A stretch of DNA of 64,000 nucleotides from Candidatus Peribacteria bacterium RIFCSPHIGHO2_02_FULL_49_16 (GCA_001788955.1 MFXT01000023.1:1-64000); one strand, 5' to 3'; counted from the stretch's first letter, positions 34,257 to 43,873 are shown. Notes: generated by a model from the letters alone, not told the origin. Numbers and translations are program-made.

Positions 34257-35225
34257 ATGCAATACCTCATTCTTGCAGGCGGATTTGCCACTCGCCTCTG
34301 GCCACTGACGGAAAAACGCGCGAAGCCCCTTCTTCCTCTGGGAGGAAAGCCGGTCATTACACACCTCATTGAAAAAATCCCTTTTGATGCACCTATCACC
34401 GTCAGCACGAATGCGGCGTATGGAGAAAGTTTTCAGAAATGGAAGCACGATTTTCCAAATAGACAGATCACGATCGCCGTCGAGCAGACACGCAGCGATC
34501 ATGAAAAACTTGGCGCGCTCGGCGCTGTGGCACAATGGATTACGAACGAGCATATCGACGATGACATTTTCATTCTTACGGGAGATAACTACGTCGGATT
34601 CTCTTTTTCAGATTTTTTAAAACACTACACACCGGGGATACCGCTTCTTGCTGCCCACGATATCGGAAGCAAAGAAGAGGCAAGACACTTCGGAACAGTC
34701 GTTCTTCATGAAGATAACAAAACTGTCCGCTCCTTTGAAGAAAAGCCCGCCGAACCCAAAACCAGTCTCGTCTCAACCGGTTGCTCCATCATCCCAAAAA
34801 AAGAGCTTCCTATTCTCATCGAATTCGCCAAACAGAAACCCGACAATATCGGTGGTATTTTTGAAGAATTCCTGCGTCGGCGTATTCATGTCCATTGCTT
34901 CTCTTTTCAGGAACCTTGGTTCGACATCGGCTCATTTGACACCTATCTTCAGGCAATCATCGCTGTCCTCGGCCCGGGCGTGGAGCAGGCACCGGATGTG
35001 CACAGAGAAGAGCTCCACTATGAGGGAACAGTCGTCATAGGAGCACATTCGCATGTGAAACGATCACACCTAAGAGACACGGTTATTTTTGAGAATTGCA
35101 TCATCGAAGATTGTGTACTCGAACGCTGTGTTATCGATAATAATTGCATACTGAAAGGCATGGATCTCTCTGATAAAATGCTTCGGGATGGAACGCGTCT
35201 CATTGCTCGTAAGTTACGAGACTAA
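34257..35225 (+). CDS. Sugar-1-phosphate nucleotidyltransferase
   Basis: A 322-aa NTP_transferase-family enzyme that would join a sugar-1-phosphate to an NTP to make a nucleotide sugar. The N-terminus has ILAGGFATRLWPLTEKRAKPLLPLGGKPV, the classic G-G-x-x-T-R-L-x-P-L-T...K-P motif. DDDIFILTGDN near residue 100 supplies the metal-binding Asp. The C-terminus has hexapeptide-like repeats (VVIGAHSHVKRSHLRDTVIFENCIIEDCVLERCVI) forming a left-handed beta helix. RmlA- and ManC-like enzymes share these features, so the sugar and base are uncertain. It is tightly linked with the preceding membrane gene, which suggests an envelope-polysaccharide role. Confidence 0.88.
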   Translation: MQYLILAGGFATRLWPLTEKRAKPLLPLGGKPVITHLIEKIPFDAPITVSTNAAYGESFQKWKHDFPNRQITIAVEQTRSDHEKLGALGAVAQWITNEHIDDDIFILTGDNYVGFSFSDFLKHYTPGIPLLAAHDIGSKEEARHFGTVVLHEDNKTVRSFEEKPAEPKTSLVSTGCSIIPKKELPILIEFAKQKPDNIGGIFEEFLRRRIHVHCFSFQEPWFDIGSFDTYLQAIIAVLGPGVEQAPDVHREELHYEGTVVIGAHSHVKRSHLRDTVIFENCIIEDCVLERCVIDNNCILKGMDLSDKMLRDGTRLIARKLRD

Positions 35226-35256
35226 CACCTTGACTACTTGTCAACTAATCGGATGA

Positions 35257-35285
35257 TTGCCATAACACATTCCCTCACCTACACT
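35257..35285 (+). promoter_or_regulatory. Promoter of the SecD-P1-like lipoprotein and secD
   Basis: TTGCCA (35257-35262), 17-bp spacer, TACACT (35280-35285). The ATG at 35294 follows after 8 bp, so the mRNA is probably leaderless. Confidence 0.6.
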
Positions 35286-35293
35286 CGAACCCT

Positions 35294-35965
35294 ATGAAAA
35301 GAACAGTCACTCTTCTCTTTGGCGCATCCATGCTCCTTGCAGGGTGCGGTGCGCAAAACATCGTGTACGACATTGCATTCCGCACTGTCGACAAAGCGCA
35401 GCAGGGGCAACTCCTTCTGGCAAGCATTCGTGTGATCGAACGTCGACTCAACAGCATAGGAAAAAACCAGCTCCTTGATCACACTATCGACACGAAGAAT
35501 GGCGCCGTTTCCATAACGCTCTCTATTCGTGATAAAGCAGCGGCAGAAATCCTCGCCAATGAATTGATGCAATCCTTCACGCTGAACATCATGCTCAATA
35601 CCGATGAAGGAGAAGAGTCCGACGTCACGATCGATGGACATGGAGGTTTTAAGAAAACCGACATTACCGAAGAACATCTCCTCTGGGCAGAAGCGCAGGA
35701 AGATACGCGCACAGGTGAAAGCAAAGGGAGGATCTTTCTCATTTTTACTCAAGAAGGACAACAGAAGATGCAAAAACTGTTTCAGGGAAATCTGGGAAGT
35801 TCCATCGGTCTTTTCGTTCGCGGACGCCTGGTCAGCAAATTGCGCATCGATGTGGAAATCATCGAAGACAATATTGTTATTGATAACATTCCATCATATG
35901 AGGTTGCGGAAATCTTTGCCGATGACGTGAATGTCGGCCTCCACGTGATATTTACGACACACTGA
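35294..35965 (+). CDS. Lipoprotein homologous to the SecD P1 periplasmic domain
   Basis: A 223-aa lipoprotein with lipobox LLAGCGAQ (Cys18). Its body resembles the first periplasmic domain of SecD without membrane helices. The stretch IRVIERRLNSIG matches the SecD P1 base (in the next gene IRTVLERRMNALGV). FTQEGQQKMQKLFQGNLGSS... SIGLFVRGRLVSKLRIDVEI matches the P1 head of the neighbour (FDSEGAKLFQEL... SIAIFVGGQLISAPIVQEEI). It lies 10 bp before secD under one promoter. It may have arisen by partial duplication and could bind emerging proteins beside the Sec channel. The homology is seen directly; the function is inference. Confidence 0.8.
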   Translation: MKRTVTLLFGASMLLAGCGAQNIVYDIAFRTVDKAQQGQLLLASIRVIERRLNSIGKNQLLDHTIDTKNGAVSITLSIRDKAAAEILANELMQSFTLNIMLNTDEGEESDVTIDGHGGFKKTDITEEHLLWAEAQEDTRTGESKGRIFLIFTQEGQQKMQKLFQGNLGSSIGLFVRGRLVSKLRIDVEIIEDNIVIDNIPSYEVAEIFADDVNVGLHVIFTTH

Positions 35966-35975
35966 CGGTCATCGC

Positions 35976-38402
35976 ATGTTTTACAGTCACCAGGCAAAGG
36001 CTGTCAGCATGATTCTCCTCATCGGAGTGGCGTTCTTTATTACCCTCCCGTCAGACTGGAAGCGATGGACGCCAAATATGCTGCAAAAAGCGCGCTTGCA
36101 TTTGGGATTGGATCTTGCAGGAGGAACACAGCTCGATTTTCGCATTTCTGAAGAAGAGATTGACCGGCAACTGAAAAATATTCAAGAAGAAATCACCGCT
36201 CGGGAAGCACAAGGGGGGGTGGCAGTTGATTCCAGTAATCTGCGAACACAACAGCAGGTTCTTCTGGAACAGAAACGTAATATCGTCGAAGCTATTCGCA
36301 CTGTTCTGGAACGCCGCATGAATGCACTCGGTGTCAGTGAAACGACGATTACGCCATCGTACGTCGGCAATGAAAAGCATCTTCTCGCCGAATGCCCCGG
36401 AATCATCGATTCGGATACCTGCATCGATACTGTCGGCAAAACGATCCAATTGGAATTCAAAGAAGAACATACGGAGCCAACGGAAGAATTCCATGCACAA
36501 GTGGAAGAGCAGTTGGAAACCGCTCTGCGACGTGTCACCGAAAGCGGTGAAACACTCGCAATGCTTGGACAGGATCTTGGTGATAATATCGGCATTTTCT
36601 ATCAGAAAGAACGTACATTCTTTCAGGATGAATTGGCAGATGCTCTCAATCCCCTCTGGAATCTGACTCCTCGCTCTGGAGTGCGACGCATAGAAGGAAT
36701 CATCATGGAAGAGAGTATAAATGCCGACGGACAACCCGTGCAGCAAGAAATTCCCGGCATGTTTCTTGCAGAAGTCACCCGAGCCCGTACACAAACCGGC
36801 CGTCTGGTCAATGATGCTCCCACTGCATTCTCCATACTGGAAAAACAACAAGGAAATTCCACATATCGCCTCCACGAACATGTCCCACTTACAGAGAATA
36901 TGAATGTTTCTCTGCGCACGACGTTGCAAAATATGCAACCGGGACAATTGAAAATTGTGCGCGTTGATGACAATACCTCACATCTTTTATTTTTGAGACA
37001 ATTCATCCCTCCAGAGGACATCGTCGATGTCAGCCACATTCTCATCGCCTATACGGACGCGCTGTCCGCCGAACCATCTGTGATACGAACAAAGGCAGAC
37101 GCATTTCAAAAAATCCAACAGCTCAAAACCCAGCTTGATGAAGGCGCTAACTTTGCGAACATGGCGCGACAAGAATCAGATGGACCCTCCCGAATGAAAG
37201 AAGGATATCTTGGGCGCATGACACGAAGCGAAATGGTGCAAAATTTCGCGCGCGTCGCGTTCAATCTCCAACCGGGCATTATCAGTGATCCCGTCGAGAC
37301 ACCATTCGGTTTTCATCTCCTTCGTGTCAATGAGCCCGCAACGACCACCGAACCCGTCATCAGTTACGATGAACTCATCATTCGCGGATCCGACGCTGAA
37401 GAACGGGGAAACACTCTTATCGCACAAATGCAAGCAGGAGATATTACAAAGATGGAAGATCAGATCCGTCTCCAGTATCTTTTCTTCTCTTTCGTTCCTT
37501 CAGGATGGAAAGATACGCTTCTTGATGGAAAGCATTTCCGCACTGCTTCTGTCACAGTCAATCCCACAACCAATGTTCCCGTCGTCGAAATACAGTTCGA
37601 TAGTGAAGGAGCCAAGCTTTTCCAGGAACTCACCCGCAAGAATATCGGCAAAAGCATTGCCATCTTCGTAGGAGGTCAACTTATTTCTGCACCAATCGTG
37701 CAGGAAGAAATTTCCGGTGGCACTGCCATCATTACCGGAAGCCAGAATTTTGAACAGGCCCGTTTTCTTGCACAGGACCTCAATACAGGAGCTATCCCTG
37801 CCCCTATTCATCTCACGGGCATTCATACCGTAGAACCTTCGCTCGGAGCACGAGCACTCGAAACCTCAATCATAGCCGGCCTGATTGGCTTTGCGGCTCT
37901 GGCTCTGTATATGTTTCTTGTGTACGGATTACTCGGCATTGTGGCCAATATCGCTCTCTTCTTCTATATCATATTGCTCTTTGCACTTATGAAGCTTCCG
38001 CTCTTCTTCTTTTCCGATCAATACATCGTCCTGACACTCGCAGGAATTGCCGGAATTATCTTAAGTACCGGTATGGCCATTGACGCAAACATTCTCATTT
38101 TTGAACGACTGAAAGAAGAAATTCGCAAAGGAAAGTTTCTTAAGACAGCAATCGAGATCAGTTTCAAACGTTCATGGAGCGCCATCTGGGACAGCAACTT
38201 CACCACGCTGCTTACGTGCTCTATTCTCTTTTTTATCGGTACGTCCATCATACGCGGTTTCGCCATAACGCTCGGGCTCGGCATTCTTCTTTCCATGTTT
38301 ACTGCCATTACCGTTACACGATGGATGCTCCGATGGTTAGTGCATCAATTCCCCATTCTCAATGAACACCCGGAACGCATCTTCGGCATCAGGCATTCTT
38401 GA
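35976..38402 (+). CDS. secD: SecD with an inserted parvulin (PpiC-type) domain
   Basis: An 808-aa protein-export membrane subunit. Helix 1 (residues about 10-25) is followed by LGLDLAGGTQLDF and a large periplasmic P1 domain. P1 is interrupted at residues about 345-455 by a peptidyl-prolyl isomerase domain of parvulin type: VSHILIAY, EGANFANMARQESDGPS, GYLGRMTRSEMVQNFARVAF and ISDPVETPFGFHLLRV. The P1 head resumes with FDSEGAKLFQELTRKNIGKS, then five C-terminal helices with GMAIDANILIFERLKEE, the SecD/RND signature. SecD normally pulls preproteins using the proton-motive force. The embedded isomerase would act on chains as they emerge. Usual SecD is about 450-620 aa, so the extra length is the insertion. 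No secF follows. Confidence 0.93.
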   Translation: MFYSHQAKAVSMILLIGVAFFITLPSDWKRWTPNMLQKARLHLGLDLAGGTQLDFRISEEEIDRQLKNIQEEITAREAQGGVAVDSSNLRTQQQVLLEQKRNIVEAIRTVLERRMNALGVSETTITPSYVGNEKHLLAECPGIIDSDTCIDTVGKTIQLEFKEEHTEPTEEFHAQVEEQLETALRRVTESGETLAMLGQDLGDNIGIFYQKERTFFQDELADALNPLWNLTPRSGVRRIEGIIMEESINADGQPVQQEIPGMFLAEVTRARTQTGRLVNDAPTAFSILEKQQGNSTYRLHEHVPLTENMNVSLRTTLQNMQPGQLKIVRVDDNTSHLLFLRQFIPPEDIVDVSHILIAYTDALSAEPSVIRTKADAFQKIQQLKTQLDEGANFANMARQESDGPSRMKEGYLGRMTRSEMVQNFARVAFNLQPGIISDPVETPFGFHLLRVNEPATTTEPVISYDELIIRGSDAEERGNTLIAQMQAGDITKMEDQIRLQYLFFSFVPSGWKDTLLDGKHFRTASVTVNPTTNVPVVEIQFDSEGAKLFQELTRKNIGKSIAIFVGGQLISAPIVQEEISGGTAIITGSQNFEQARFLAQDLNTGAIPAPIHLTGIHTVEPSLGARALETSIIAGLIGFAALALYMFLVYGLLGIVANIALFFYIILLFALMKLPLFFFSDQYIVLTLAGIAGIILSTGMAIDANILIFERLKEEIRKGKFLKTAIEISFKRSWSAIWDSNFTTLLTCSILFFIGTSIIRGFAITLGLGILLSMFTAITVTRWMLRWLVHQFPILNEHPERIFGIRHS

Positions 38403-39333
38403 TACACAAAGGCGATATATCGTTTCTGCACAAGAACTCAATGATCTCTGCTCGCTCTTGGTTCAACGCCTCTGCACCGAATGGTTACCTTCTGCATACC
38501 CTCTGCGGATTTATGGAATCCCGAAGAGCGGTTCGATCGTCGCTGCACATATGCAAGGGACATCACCAAACATCATTCTCGTTTACAATCCGGAAGAGGC
38601 GGATTGCTTTGTTGATGACATTATCGATACGGGACGAACTCAAAAGCTCTACTACGATCGCTACAAAAAAAATACATATGCGCTCTTTGGGAAAGGGGCA
38701 TCATTGAATTGTCTTCGCTCCGTTCCACCGACGCAGTGGGTGGAATTTCCCTGGGAAAGCGAAGAACAGACCAACAAAGAGCATCAGGATTTTGTCGTTC
38801 GTCTGATCGAAGAACTTGGAGAAAATGCATCACGGAAAGAATTACAAGATACGCCGGCGCGTTTCTTAAAATCCTGGCGAGAGATGACACGCGGATACAC
38901 GATGGAAGTGAATCTCAAAGCCATAGCTACGGAAGAATCACTCTTTCCTACAGATACGCACGGCATGATTATTGTTCGCGATATTGACTTCCACTCCCTC
39001 TGCGAACACCACCTTCTTCCCTTTGTCGGCAAAATTCATGTCGGATATCTCCCAAACAAACACACGATCGGTCATAGCAAAATCCCCCGCATTGTGGAAA
39101 TGTACGCACGACGACTCCAGGTACAGGAACGCCTCGGCCAACAAATATGCGATGCACTTGCACATGTTCTTCAACCAAAAGGTATCGGCGTTCTTATTGA
39201 AGGTTCGCATTTCTGTATGCTCATGCGCGGCGTCAAAAAAGAACATGCCACAATCATGACAAGCCACTTAAAAGGCATCTTTAGTGAAGATGCACGCACA
39301 CGACAGGAATTCTTGCAGCTTGTTCACCATTAA
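38362..39333 (+). CDS. folE: Gpt-like phosphoribosyltransferase fused to GTP cyclohydrolase I
   Basis: A 323-aa fusion. Residues 1-140 form a type I phosphoribosyltransferase with the PRPP motif CFVDDIIDTGRT (83-93), and its tail VPPTQWVEFPWE resembles xanthine-guanine PRTase (Gpt). Residues 141-323 are GTP cyclohydrolase I with zinc ligands C214, H217 (SLCEHHLLPF) and C285 (GSHFCMLMRG), plus GHSKIPRIVEMYARRLQVQERL. The second enzyme converts GTP to dihydroneopterin triphosphate, the first step to folate and deazapurines. The first may salvage guanine to GMP. The start overlaps the end of secD by 41 bp in another frame, and no later start precedes the PRTase motif. folA and thyA lie next to it on the other strand. 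Confidence 0.9.
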   Translation: MNTRNASSASGILDTQRRYIVSAQELNDLCSLLVQRLCTEWLPSAYPLRIYGIPKSGSIVAAHMQGTSPNIILVYNPEEADCFVDDIIDTGRTQKLYYDRYKKNTYALFGKGASLNCLRSVPPTQWVEFPWESEEQTNKEHQDFVVRLIEELGENASRKELQDTPARFLKSWREMTRGYTMEVNLKAIATEESLFPTDTHGMIIVRDIDFHSLCEHHLLPFVGKIHVGYLPNKHTIGHSKIPRIVEMYARRLQVQERLGQQICDALAHVLQPKGIGVLIEGSHFCMLMRGVKKEHATIMTSHLKGIFSEDARTRQEFLQLVHH

Positions 39334-39843
39334 TCAGAATGATCTTTGCCGTTCATATTGCACATATGTAAATGAATATTTGTGCTTTTTATCCGCCGGA
39401 TGGTTTTTTCGATCCACTTCTTTCCACTCTTTTTCCGAAATTTCCGGAAAATATACATCACCGTCAACTTCTGCATGAATACGCGTGAGGTAGATCCGAT
39501 CTGCAATCGGAAACGCAAGACGATAGATCTCGCCGCCGCCGATCACAAATACTTCTTCCGGATCATCCTGCCTTGCAACAAGAATGGCTTCTTCCAGAGA
39601 AGAGACTGTATCGCATCCCAAAAGAGAACGTTCTGTATTTCGCATCACAACGATATTTCGCCGTTCGGGCATCGGCCGAATGCTCTCCGGAAGAGATTCG
39701 TATGTTCTTCGTCCCATAATCACAGGCTTGCCCTTCGTACTATCCCGAAAGTATTTTCGATCATCCGGCAAATCCCATGGCAAATGCCCATTCTTCCCGA
39801 TGACGTTATTCTCCGAAGCCGCGGCGATAAGGGATATTTTCAT
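39334..39843 (-). CDS. folA: Dihydrofolate reductase
   Basis: A 169-aa DHFR reducing dihydrofolate to tetrahydrofolate with NADPH. It starts MKISLIAAASENNVIGKNGHLPW, has DLPDDRKYFRD with the substrate-binding Asp, GRRTYESLP (NADPH contact), and VFVIGGGEIYRLAF near residue 95, then LTRIHAEVDGDVYFP. All family landmarks are present and length is standard. It is the last gene of a minus-strand run nth-dipZ-thyA-folA and lies 2 bp after the thyA stop. The stop abuts that of the Gpt-FolE gene. Confidence 0.97.
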   Translation of the reverse strand: MKISLIAAASENNVIGKNGHLPWDLPDDRKYFRDSTKGKPVIMGRRTYESLPESIRPMPERRNIVVMRNTERSLLGCDTVSSLEEAILVARQDDPEEVFVIGGGEIYRLAFPIADRIYLTRIHAEVDGDVYFPEISEKEWKEVDRKNHPADKKHKYSFTYVQYERQRSF

Positions 39844-39845
39844 CT

Positions 39846-40658
39846 CTAAACAGCCACAGGAGCCTTGATACTCGGATACGGGTCATACTTCACAATGGAA
39901 ATATCTTCGTATCGGAAGTCGAAAAGGGATTGCACGTCTTCGTTCAAGATAAGTTGCGGCAATTCTCGCGGCTCACGTGCGAGTTGTTCGCGCGCCTGTT
40001 CAATGTGATTGCGATACAGATGCACATCGCCGAATGTCTGTACGAATTCCCCAACATCATAACCGCATACGTGCGCCAACATATGCGTCAGAAGAGCATA
40101 ACTGGCGATATTAAACGGCACCCCAAGAAAAAAATCCGCACTGCGCTGGTAGAGCTGGCAGGAAAGTCTGCGCTTTCCATTGTTATCGGGAGCCGAAGTA
40201 TAGAATTGAAAGAGACAATGACACGGCGGCAATTTCATCTGCGGTACTTCGGCCACGTTCCACGCACACACAAGATGGCGACGAGAATCGGGATCACATT
40301 GAAGACTCTCAAGGAGCATCGATATTTGATCATGAAGAGAACCGTCTTTTCCTTCCCACCGTCTCCATTGTTTCCCATAGACCGGACCCAGATCTCCATT
40401 CTCATCCGCCCACTCATCCCAAATTTTTACGTTATTTTCCTGCAAATATTTGATGTTCGTCTCTCCCTGCAAAAACCACAGGAGCTCATGCACGATCGCC
40501 CGCGTATAGAGCTTCTTTGTTGTAAGTAACGGGAATCCTTGCTGTAAATCAAAACGTAACTGCCGACCAAAAAGCGACCATGTCCCCACGCCCGTGCGGT
40601 CTTCTTTCTCCTGTCCTTCGTCGATGATTTTTTGCAGAAGATCGAGATACTGACGCAT
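39846..40658 (-). CDS. thyA: Thymidylate synthase
   Basis: A 270-aa ThyA that methylates dUMP to dTMP with methylene-tetrahydrofolate. It has [20 protein letters not shown], the catalytic Cys in [12 protein letters not shown] near residue 165, [22 protein letters not shown] and [10 protein letters not shown]. The start is set at ATG 40658, where the family begins (MRQYLDLLQ); the frame runs 22 codons upstream without similarity. The gene is paired with folA, which recycles the dihydrofolate made by ThyA. Confidence 0.97.
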   Translation of the reverse strand: MRQYLDLLQKIIDEGQEKEDRTGVGTWSLFGRQLRFDLQQGFPLLTTKKLYTRAIVHELLWFLQGETNIKYLQENNVKIWDEWADENGDLGPVYGKQWRRWEGKDGSLHDQISMLLESLQCDPDSRRHLVCAWNVAEVPQMKLPPCHCLFQFYTSAPDNNGKRRLSCQLYQRSADFFLGVPFNIASYALLTHMLAHVCGYDVGEFVQTFGDVHLYRNHIEQAREQLAREPRELPQLILNEDVQSLFDFRYEDISIVKYDPYPSIKAPVAV

Positions 40659-40677
40659 GAGAACAGTGTAGCAATTT

Positions 40678-42498
40678 TTACTGTCCAAATGTAAATGCGT
40701 ACCCTTCCACTCCCACACCATCAAACTTCAACGTAATCTCATGTTCCCCATATTCCCCCTTCCAAAGCTGATATATATCAGAAAACTCGACAGTAAACTC
40801 CTTACTGTATTCACCATCAACCTCAACATTCACAACAGGAAAATCCTGCGAAGCTTGCAGAGCAGAACCCAGAACCAGGCTGATCTCCCCACCCAAAAAT
40901 TTCATGCGAATCTCTCCGGTATCACTCACGAGTACTTGTCGCTCATTGTCTTTCATCTGCCAGTCGCCTACCAGATAGTACTTATGTAACTGCATGCTTT
41001 CAGGAGATTTGTATGACACAACTTCACCTGTCGGCAATCCTTTTCCATTTCCCAACGCAGCAAAACTACGGGCACCCAAATACGTTTCCGGACTCTGATC
41101 CCCATATCGTCCCACCTCTATACCCTTTTCGCTCCTTTTGTCCTCTCTGCCCTCTACCACCACCCCAATCTCTTGCAATAAACTCTCTATCGCCAACGCC
41201 GTCTCCTCATACGCCCCTTCACCAAAATGGGTATAACGAATAATGCCATCGGCATCGATCAGATACTTTGCCGGCCAATAACGATTGGCAAACGCATTCC
41301 ATGTCTTGTAATCGTTATCCTGTGCGATCGGATAGGTAAGTCCATGACGCTTGATAGCCTCCGCAACATTCTTCTCACTCTTTTCAAAGACAAATTCAGG
41401 CGTGTGAACACCAATTAAGACAAACGGTGCATGTTGGAATTTCTCCCAATACCCCTGAATATACGGCAGGGTTCGGATGCAATTGATGCAGCTATATGTC
41501 CAAAAATCGATCAGCACGACTTTGCCTCGCAAGCTCTCGAGCGTAAGAGGTTCACTGTTGTGCCAGGGTCCGAGACCCGTGAACTGCGGTGCGCGCGTAA
41601 TTTTGGGGAGCTTCGAGAACACTGCTGGAGCTAAAGAATTGGAGGAAGGGCCAAGGAATATAGTGCGCTCGAAGAGCTTCTCCTCAATCCGTGTCCCCAG
41701 ATCGCCGAAATTTGTGTGGTCAAGGAGCCAAATCTGGGCTTTTTCGAACAGACGAAACTGGAGGGCGACGGCGGTAAGGATCAACAGCAATCCGGCAACT
41801 TTCTTTATGGTACCAGTATAGCGGCTCACCGCATGAACGGAGTGCACAGCAGCTTGTCCCCCGTAACCAATCGCCAATAAAGGCACACCCGTGCCAAGTC
41901 CATAGAATGCGAGCGCAAGCAGAGCTCGCGGCCCAGGCTCTTCACGCACAAGCGTGAATGCAAACCCGAGAGCAGGACCGGCACATGGCACCCATACGAG
42001 ACCGAGCGTAAGACCGATAACGAATGCTGTCCATGGTGAATCCTTTCCGAATTCCTCCTCTGTTTTCTGTTGTACGTCCACCCCGAATTGCTGGATCCGT
42101 GTGGCGATCTTGTTGCCAACTGCAAGTGCAATGACCCCAAAAGCAGCTCCGATGACCACCGCGAACCACCCCTTGGACAGGAAGAACGCCGAACCCACGA
42201 GTGCACCAAGCAACTGGACCGGGCGACTATGCGTAAGAAATCCAATCCCAAAAAGCACCAGAATGTAGTACGTCGCGAGGCGAATGTAATCCGCGAACTC
42301 TACGAACTGATTCAAAACGACGAGAAGCAGGAACGAAAAACCTACAAAGCTCACCACCATCCCCAGCACCGTCAAGACCGGACGCCACCGGCTCCGCCCA
42401 ACAATACTTACTCCAAGAACGATCGGAATAAGAGGAAGGATACAGGGTAAAAGAATTGTCAGAAGCCCTGCAATAAACATGGTGACGTAGAGAGTCAT
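40678..42498 (-). CDS. DipZ-type CcdA-thioredoxin fusion
   Basis: A 606-aa membrane thiol-redox protein. The N-terminal 250 residues form a CcdA/DsbD-like transmembrane domain (six or so helices, [12 protein letters not shown] and [12 protein letters not shown] with the two conserved Cys). A thioredoxin/redoxin domain follows (about 330-460) with [13 protein letters not shown], a CxxC active site. The C-terminal 140 residues form a beta-rich DipZ-type domain. CcdA would pass electrons from the cytoplasm to the external thioredoxin domain to keep extracytoplasmic thiols reduced. The TM-Trx-beta order is that of mycobacterial DipZ. It lies between nth and thyA on the same strand. Confidence 0.9.
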   Translation of the reverse strand: MTLYVTMFIAGLLTILLPCILPLIPIVLGVSIVGRSRWRPVLTVLGMVVSFVGFSFLLLVVLNQFVEFADYIRLATYYILVLFGIGFLTHSRPVQLLGALVGSAFFLSKGWFAVVIGAAFGVIALAVGNKIATRIQQFGVDVQQKTEEEFGKDSPWTAFVIGLTLGLVWVPCAGPALGFAFTLVREEPGPRALLALAFYGLGTGVPLLAIGYGGQAAVHSVHAVSRYTGTIKKVAGLLLILTAVALQFRLFEKAQIWLLDHTNFGDLGTRIEEKLFERTIFLGPSSNSLAPAVFSKLPKITRAPQFTGLGPWHNSEPLTLESLRGKVVLIDFWTYSCINCIRTLPYIQGYWEKFQHAPFVLIGVHTPEFVFEKSEKNVAEAIKRHGLTYPIAQDNDYKTWNAFANRYWPAKYLIDADGIIRYTHFGEGAYEETALAIESLLQEIGVVVEGREDKRSEKGIEVGRYGDQSPETYLGARSFAALGNGKGLPTGEVVSYKSPESMQLHKYYLVGDWQMKDNERQVLVSDTGEIRMKFLGGEISLVLGSALQASQDFPVVNVEVDGEYSKEFTVEFSDIYQLWKGEYGEHEITLKFDGVGVEGYAFTFGQ

Positions 42499-42523
42499 GC
42501 CAGGACAGCATACAGAATTTTCT

Positions 42524-43192
42524 CTATGATGCCCTTCCTAAATCCTTCCGCTTCATTGTCAGAGATGATGGACACTCTTTTTGAAAAACACACTGATCAC
42601 ATTTTCGATTGCGCGCTGTACAGACAGCACGACCGTGACTGATAAAAAGTGTTGTCATGTTTCCCCAGGAACGCTTTGGTGCGGCCTTCATAAGATCCAG
42701 TTCGACCTTCGTTGGCGTCTTGTTCTTGGAGAGCCCCAAACGCCTCGACACCCGCAAAACATGCGTATCAACGGCAATTCCTTCATTCTTTTTAAAAATT
42801 GCAGAGAGAATCACCGCTGCCGTTTTTCGGCCAACGCCCGGTAAAGCTGTCAGCTCCTCCATTGTCTGCGGCACGTTTCCATGATGTTTTTTCAGGAGCA
42901 TCTGGCACATCTCCTGAACGTGTTTTGCCTTCATACGATACGTACCACATGAATACATATCCTTTTCCAATTCTTTTCGTGAAACATGCGCATAATCTTT
43001 GGCAGTACGGTATTTTTTGTAGAGCGTTTTCATCACAAGATTCACACGAATATCCGTACACTGCGCGCTCAAAATCGTCGCGACCAACAAATCAAGGGGC
43101 GTGCGAAAATTCAAAAACGTTCTCGGCGGCTTGTAGAGTTTTCGTAGCTTCTGGAGAACTCCCTGCACTGTCAACTTCGTTGTGGTCACCAT
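42524..43192 (-). CDS. nth: Endonuclease III
   Basis: A 222-aa DNA glycosylase/AP lyase removing oxidised pyrimidines. It has VATILSAQCTD near residue 40, helix-hairpin-helix LPGVGRKTAAVILSA with the catalytic Lys, VDTHVLRVSRRLG with the catalytic Asp, and the [4Fe-4S] ligands C-x6-C-x2-C-x5-C (CTARNRKCDQCVFQKEC). The chosen ATG 43192 gives the usual N-terminus; five more upstream codons are possible. It heads the minus-strand run nth-dipZ-thyA-folA. Confidence 0.96.
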   Translation of the reverse strand: MVTTTKLTVQGVLQKLRKLYKPPRTFLNFRTPLDLLVATILSAQCTDIRVNLVMKTLYKKYRTAKDYAHVSRKELEKDMYSCGTYRMKAKHVQEMCQMLLKKHHGNVPQTMEELTALPGVGRKTAAVILSAIFKKNEGIAVDTHVLRVSRRLGLSKNKTPTKVELDLMKAAPKRSWGNMTTLFISHGRAVCTARNRKCDQCVFQKECPSSLTMKRKDLGRAS

Positions 43193-43266
43193 AGAACAAT
43201 GTAGCAATGTAACAATAAAACCCTGTCATGCAACAATGAAACCTCGCCCCTCTCTTCAGACCATCC

Positions 43267-43272
43267 TACACT
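43267..43272 (+). promoter_or_regulatory. -10 box of the DnaQ-like gene
   Basis: TACACT ends 9 bp before the ATG at 43282; leaderless geometry. Confidence 0.4.
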
Positions 43273-43281
43273 CGCCTTCCT

Positions 43282-43860
43282 ATGCTTCCATCACTTACAA
43301 TTTTTGATGTCGAAACAACAGGCTTGGATCCCAAGAAAGGTAATCGTATTATCGAAATTGCCGGCGTACGAATCGAAAACAATCTCATTCAAGAGGAATC
43401 CGTATTCAGCTCTCTTGTGAACCCGGAATGTCTTCTGCCTCCACAGATACGACAGATCTGCAAACTTACCGACGACGATGTCGCTCATGCACCGACGATC
43501 ATGAATGTCCTTCCTGACTTCCTTTCATTTGTTCACGGATCTGTGCTCTTGGCACACAATGCCACATTCGATATGAGTTTTCTGGAAATGGAAAAGGAGG
43601 CTTGTTGGGGATACATCGAATTACCCGAATGTCTCTGTACGATGAAATTAAGCCGGAGTCTCTTTCCACAGGAATTCCGTCACAACCTTGATACGCTTGC
43701 AAAGCGTTTTGGGTTCACTATGCCGGAAAACAGACATCGGGCATTGCCTGATGTTCTTCTGACAGCCAATGTGCTTCTCAAGATGCTCGAACACGGAAAA
43801 ATCACGAATATAGATGAATTGCGAAAAAGAGCAAATATACAGACCATGACAAAGGTCTAG
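43282..43860 (+). CDS. DnaQ-like 3'-5' exonuclease
   Basis: A 192-aa DEDDh exonuclease. Exo I is FDVETTGLD near residues 8-16 (Asp, Glu), Exo II is LAHNATFDMSFLE near 90-102 and Exo III is HRALPDVLLT near 153-162 (His, Asp). This is the fold of DNA polymerase III epsilon subunits and related proofreading or RNA-trimming enzymes. No polymerase-binding tail is obvious, so it may be a free exonuclease or the proofreading subunit. It is followed 13 bp later by def, suggesting cotranscription with def and gatB. Confidence 0.9.
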   Translation: MLPSLTIFDVETTGLDPKKGNRIIEIAGVRIENNLIQEESVFSSLVNPECLLPPQIRQICKLTDDDVAHAPTIMNVLPDFLSFVHGSVLLAHNATFDMSFLEMEKEACWGYIELPECLCTMKLSRSLFPQEFRHNLDTLAKRFGFTMPENRHRALPDVLLTANVLLKMLEHGKITNIDELRKRANIQTMTKV

Positions 43861-43873
43861 AGTAGGATGCGAC

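Noticed and set aside
36000-39300. secF after secD
   Set aside because: The downstream gene is the PRTase-FolE fusion; nothing with SecF helices or motifs follows in the window.
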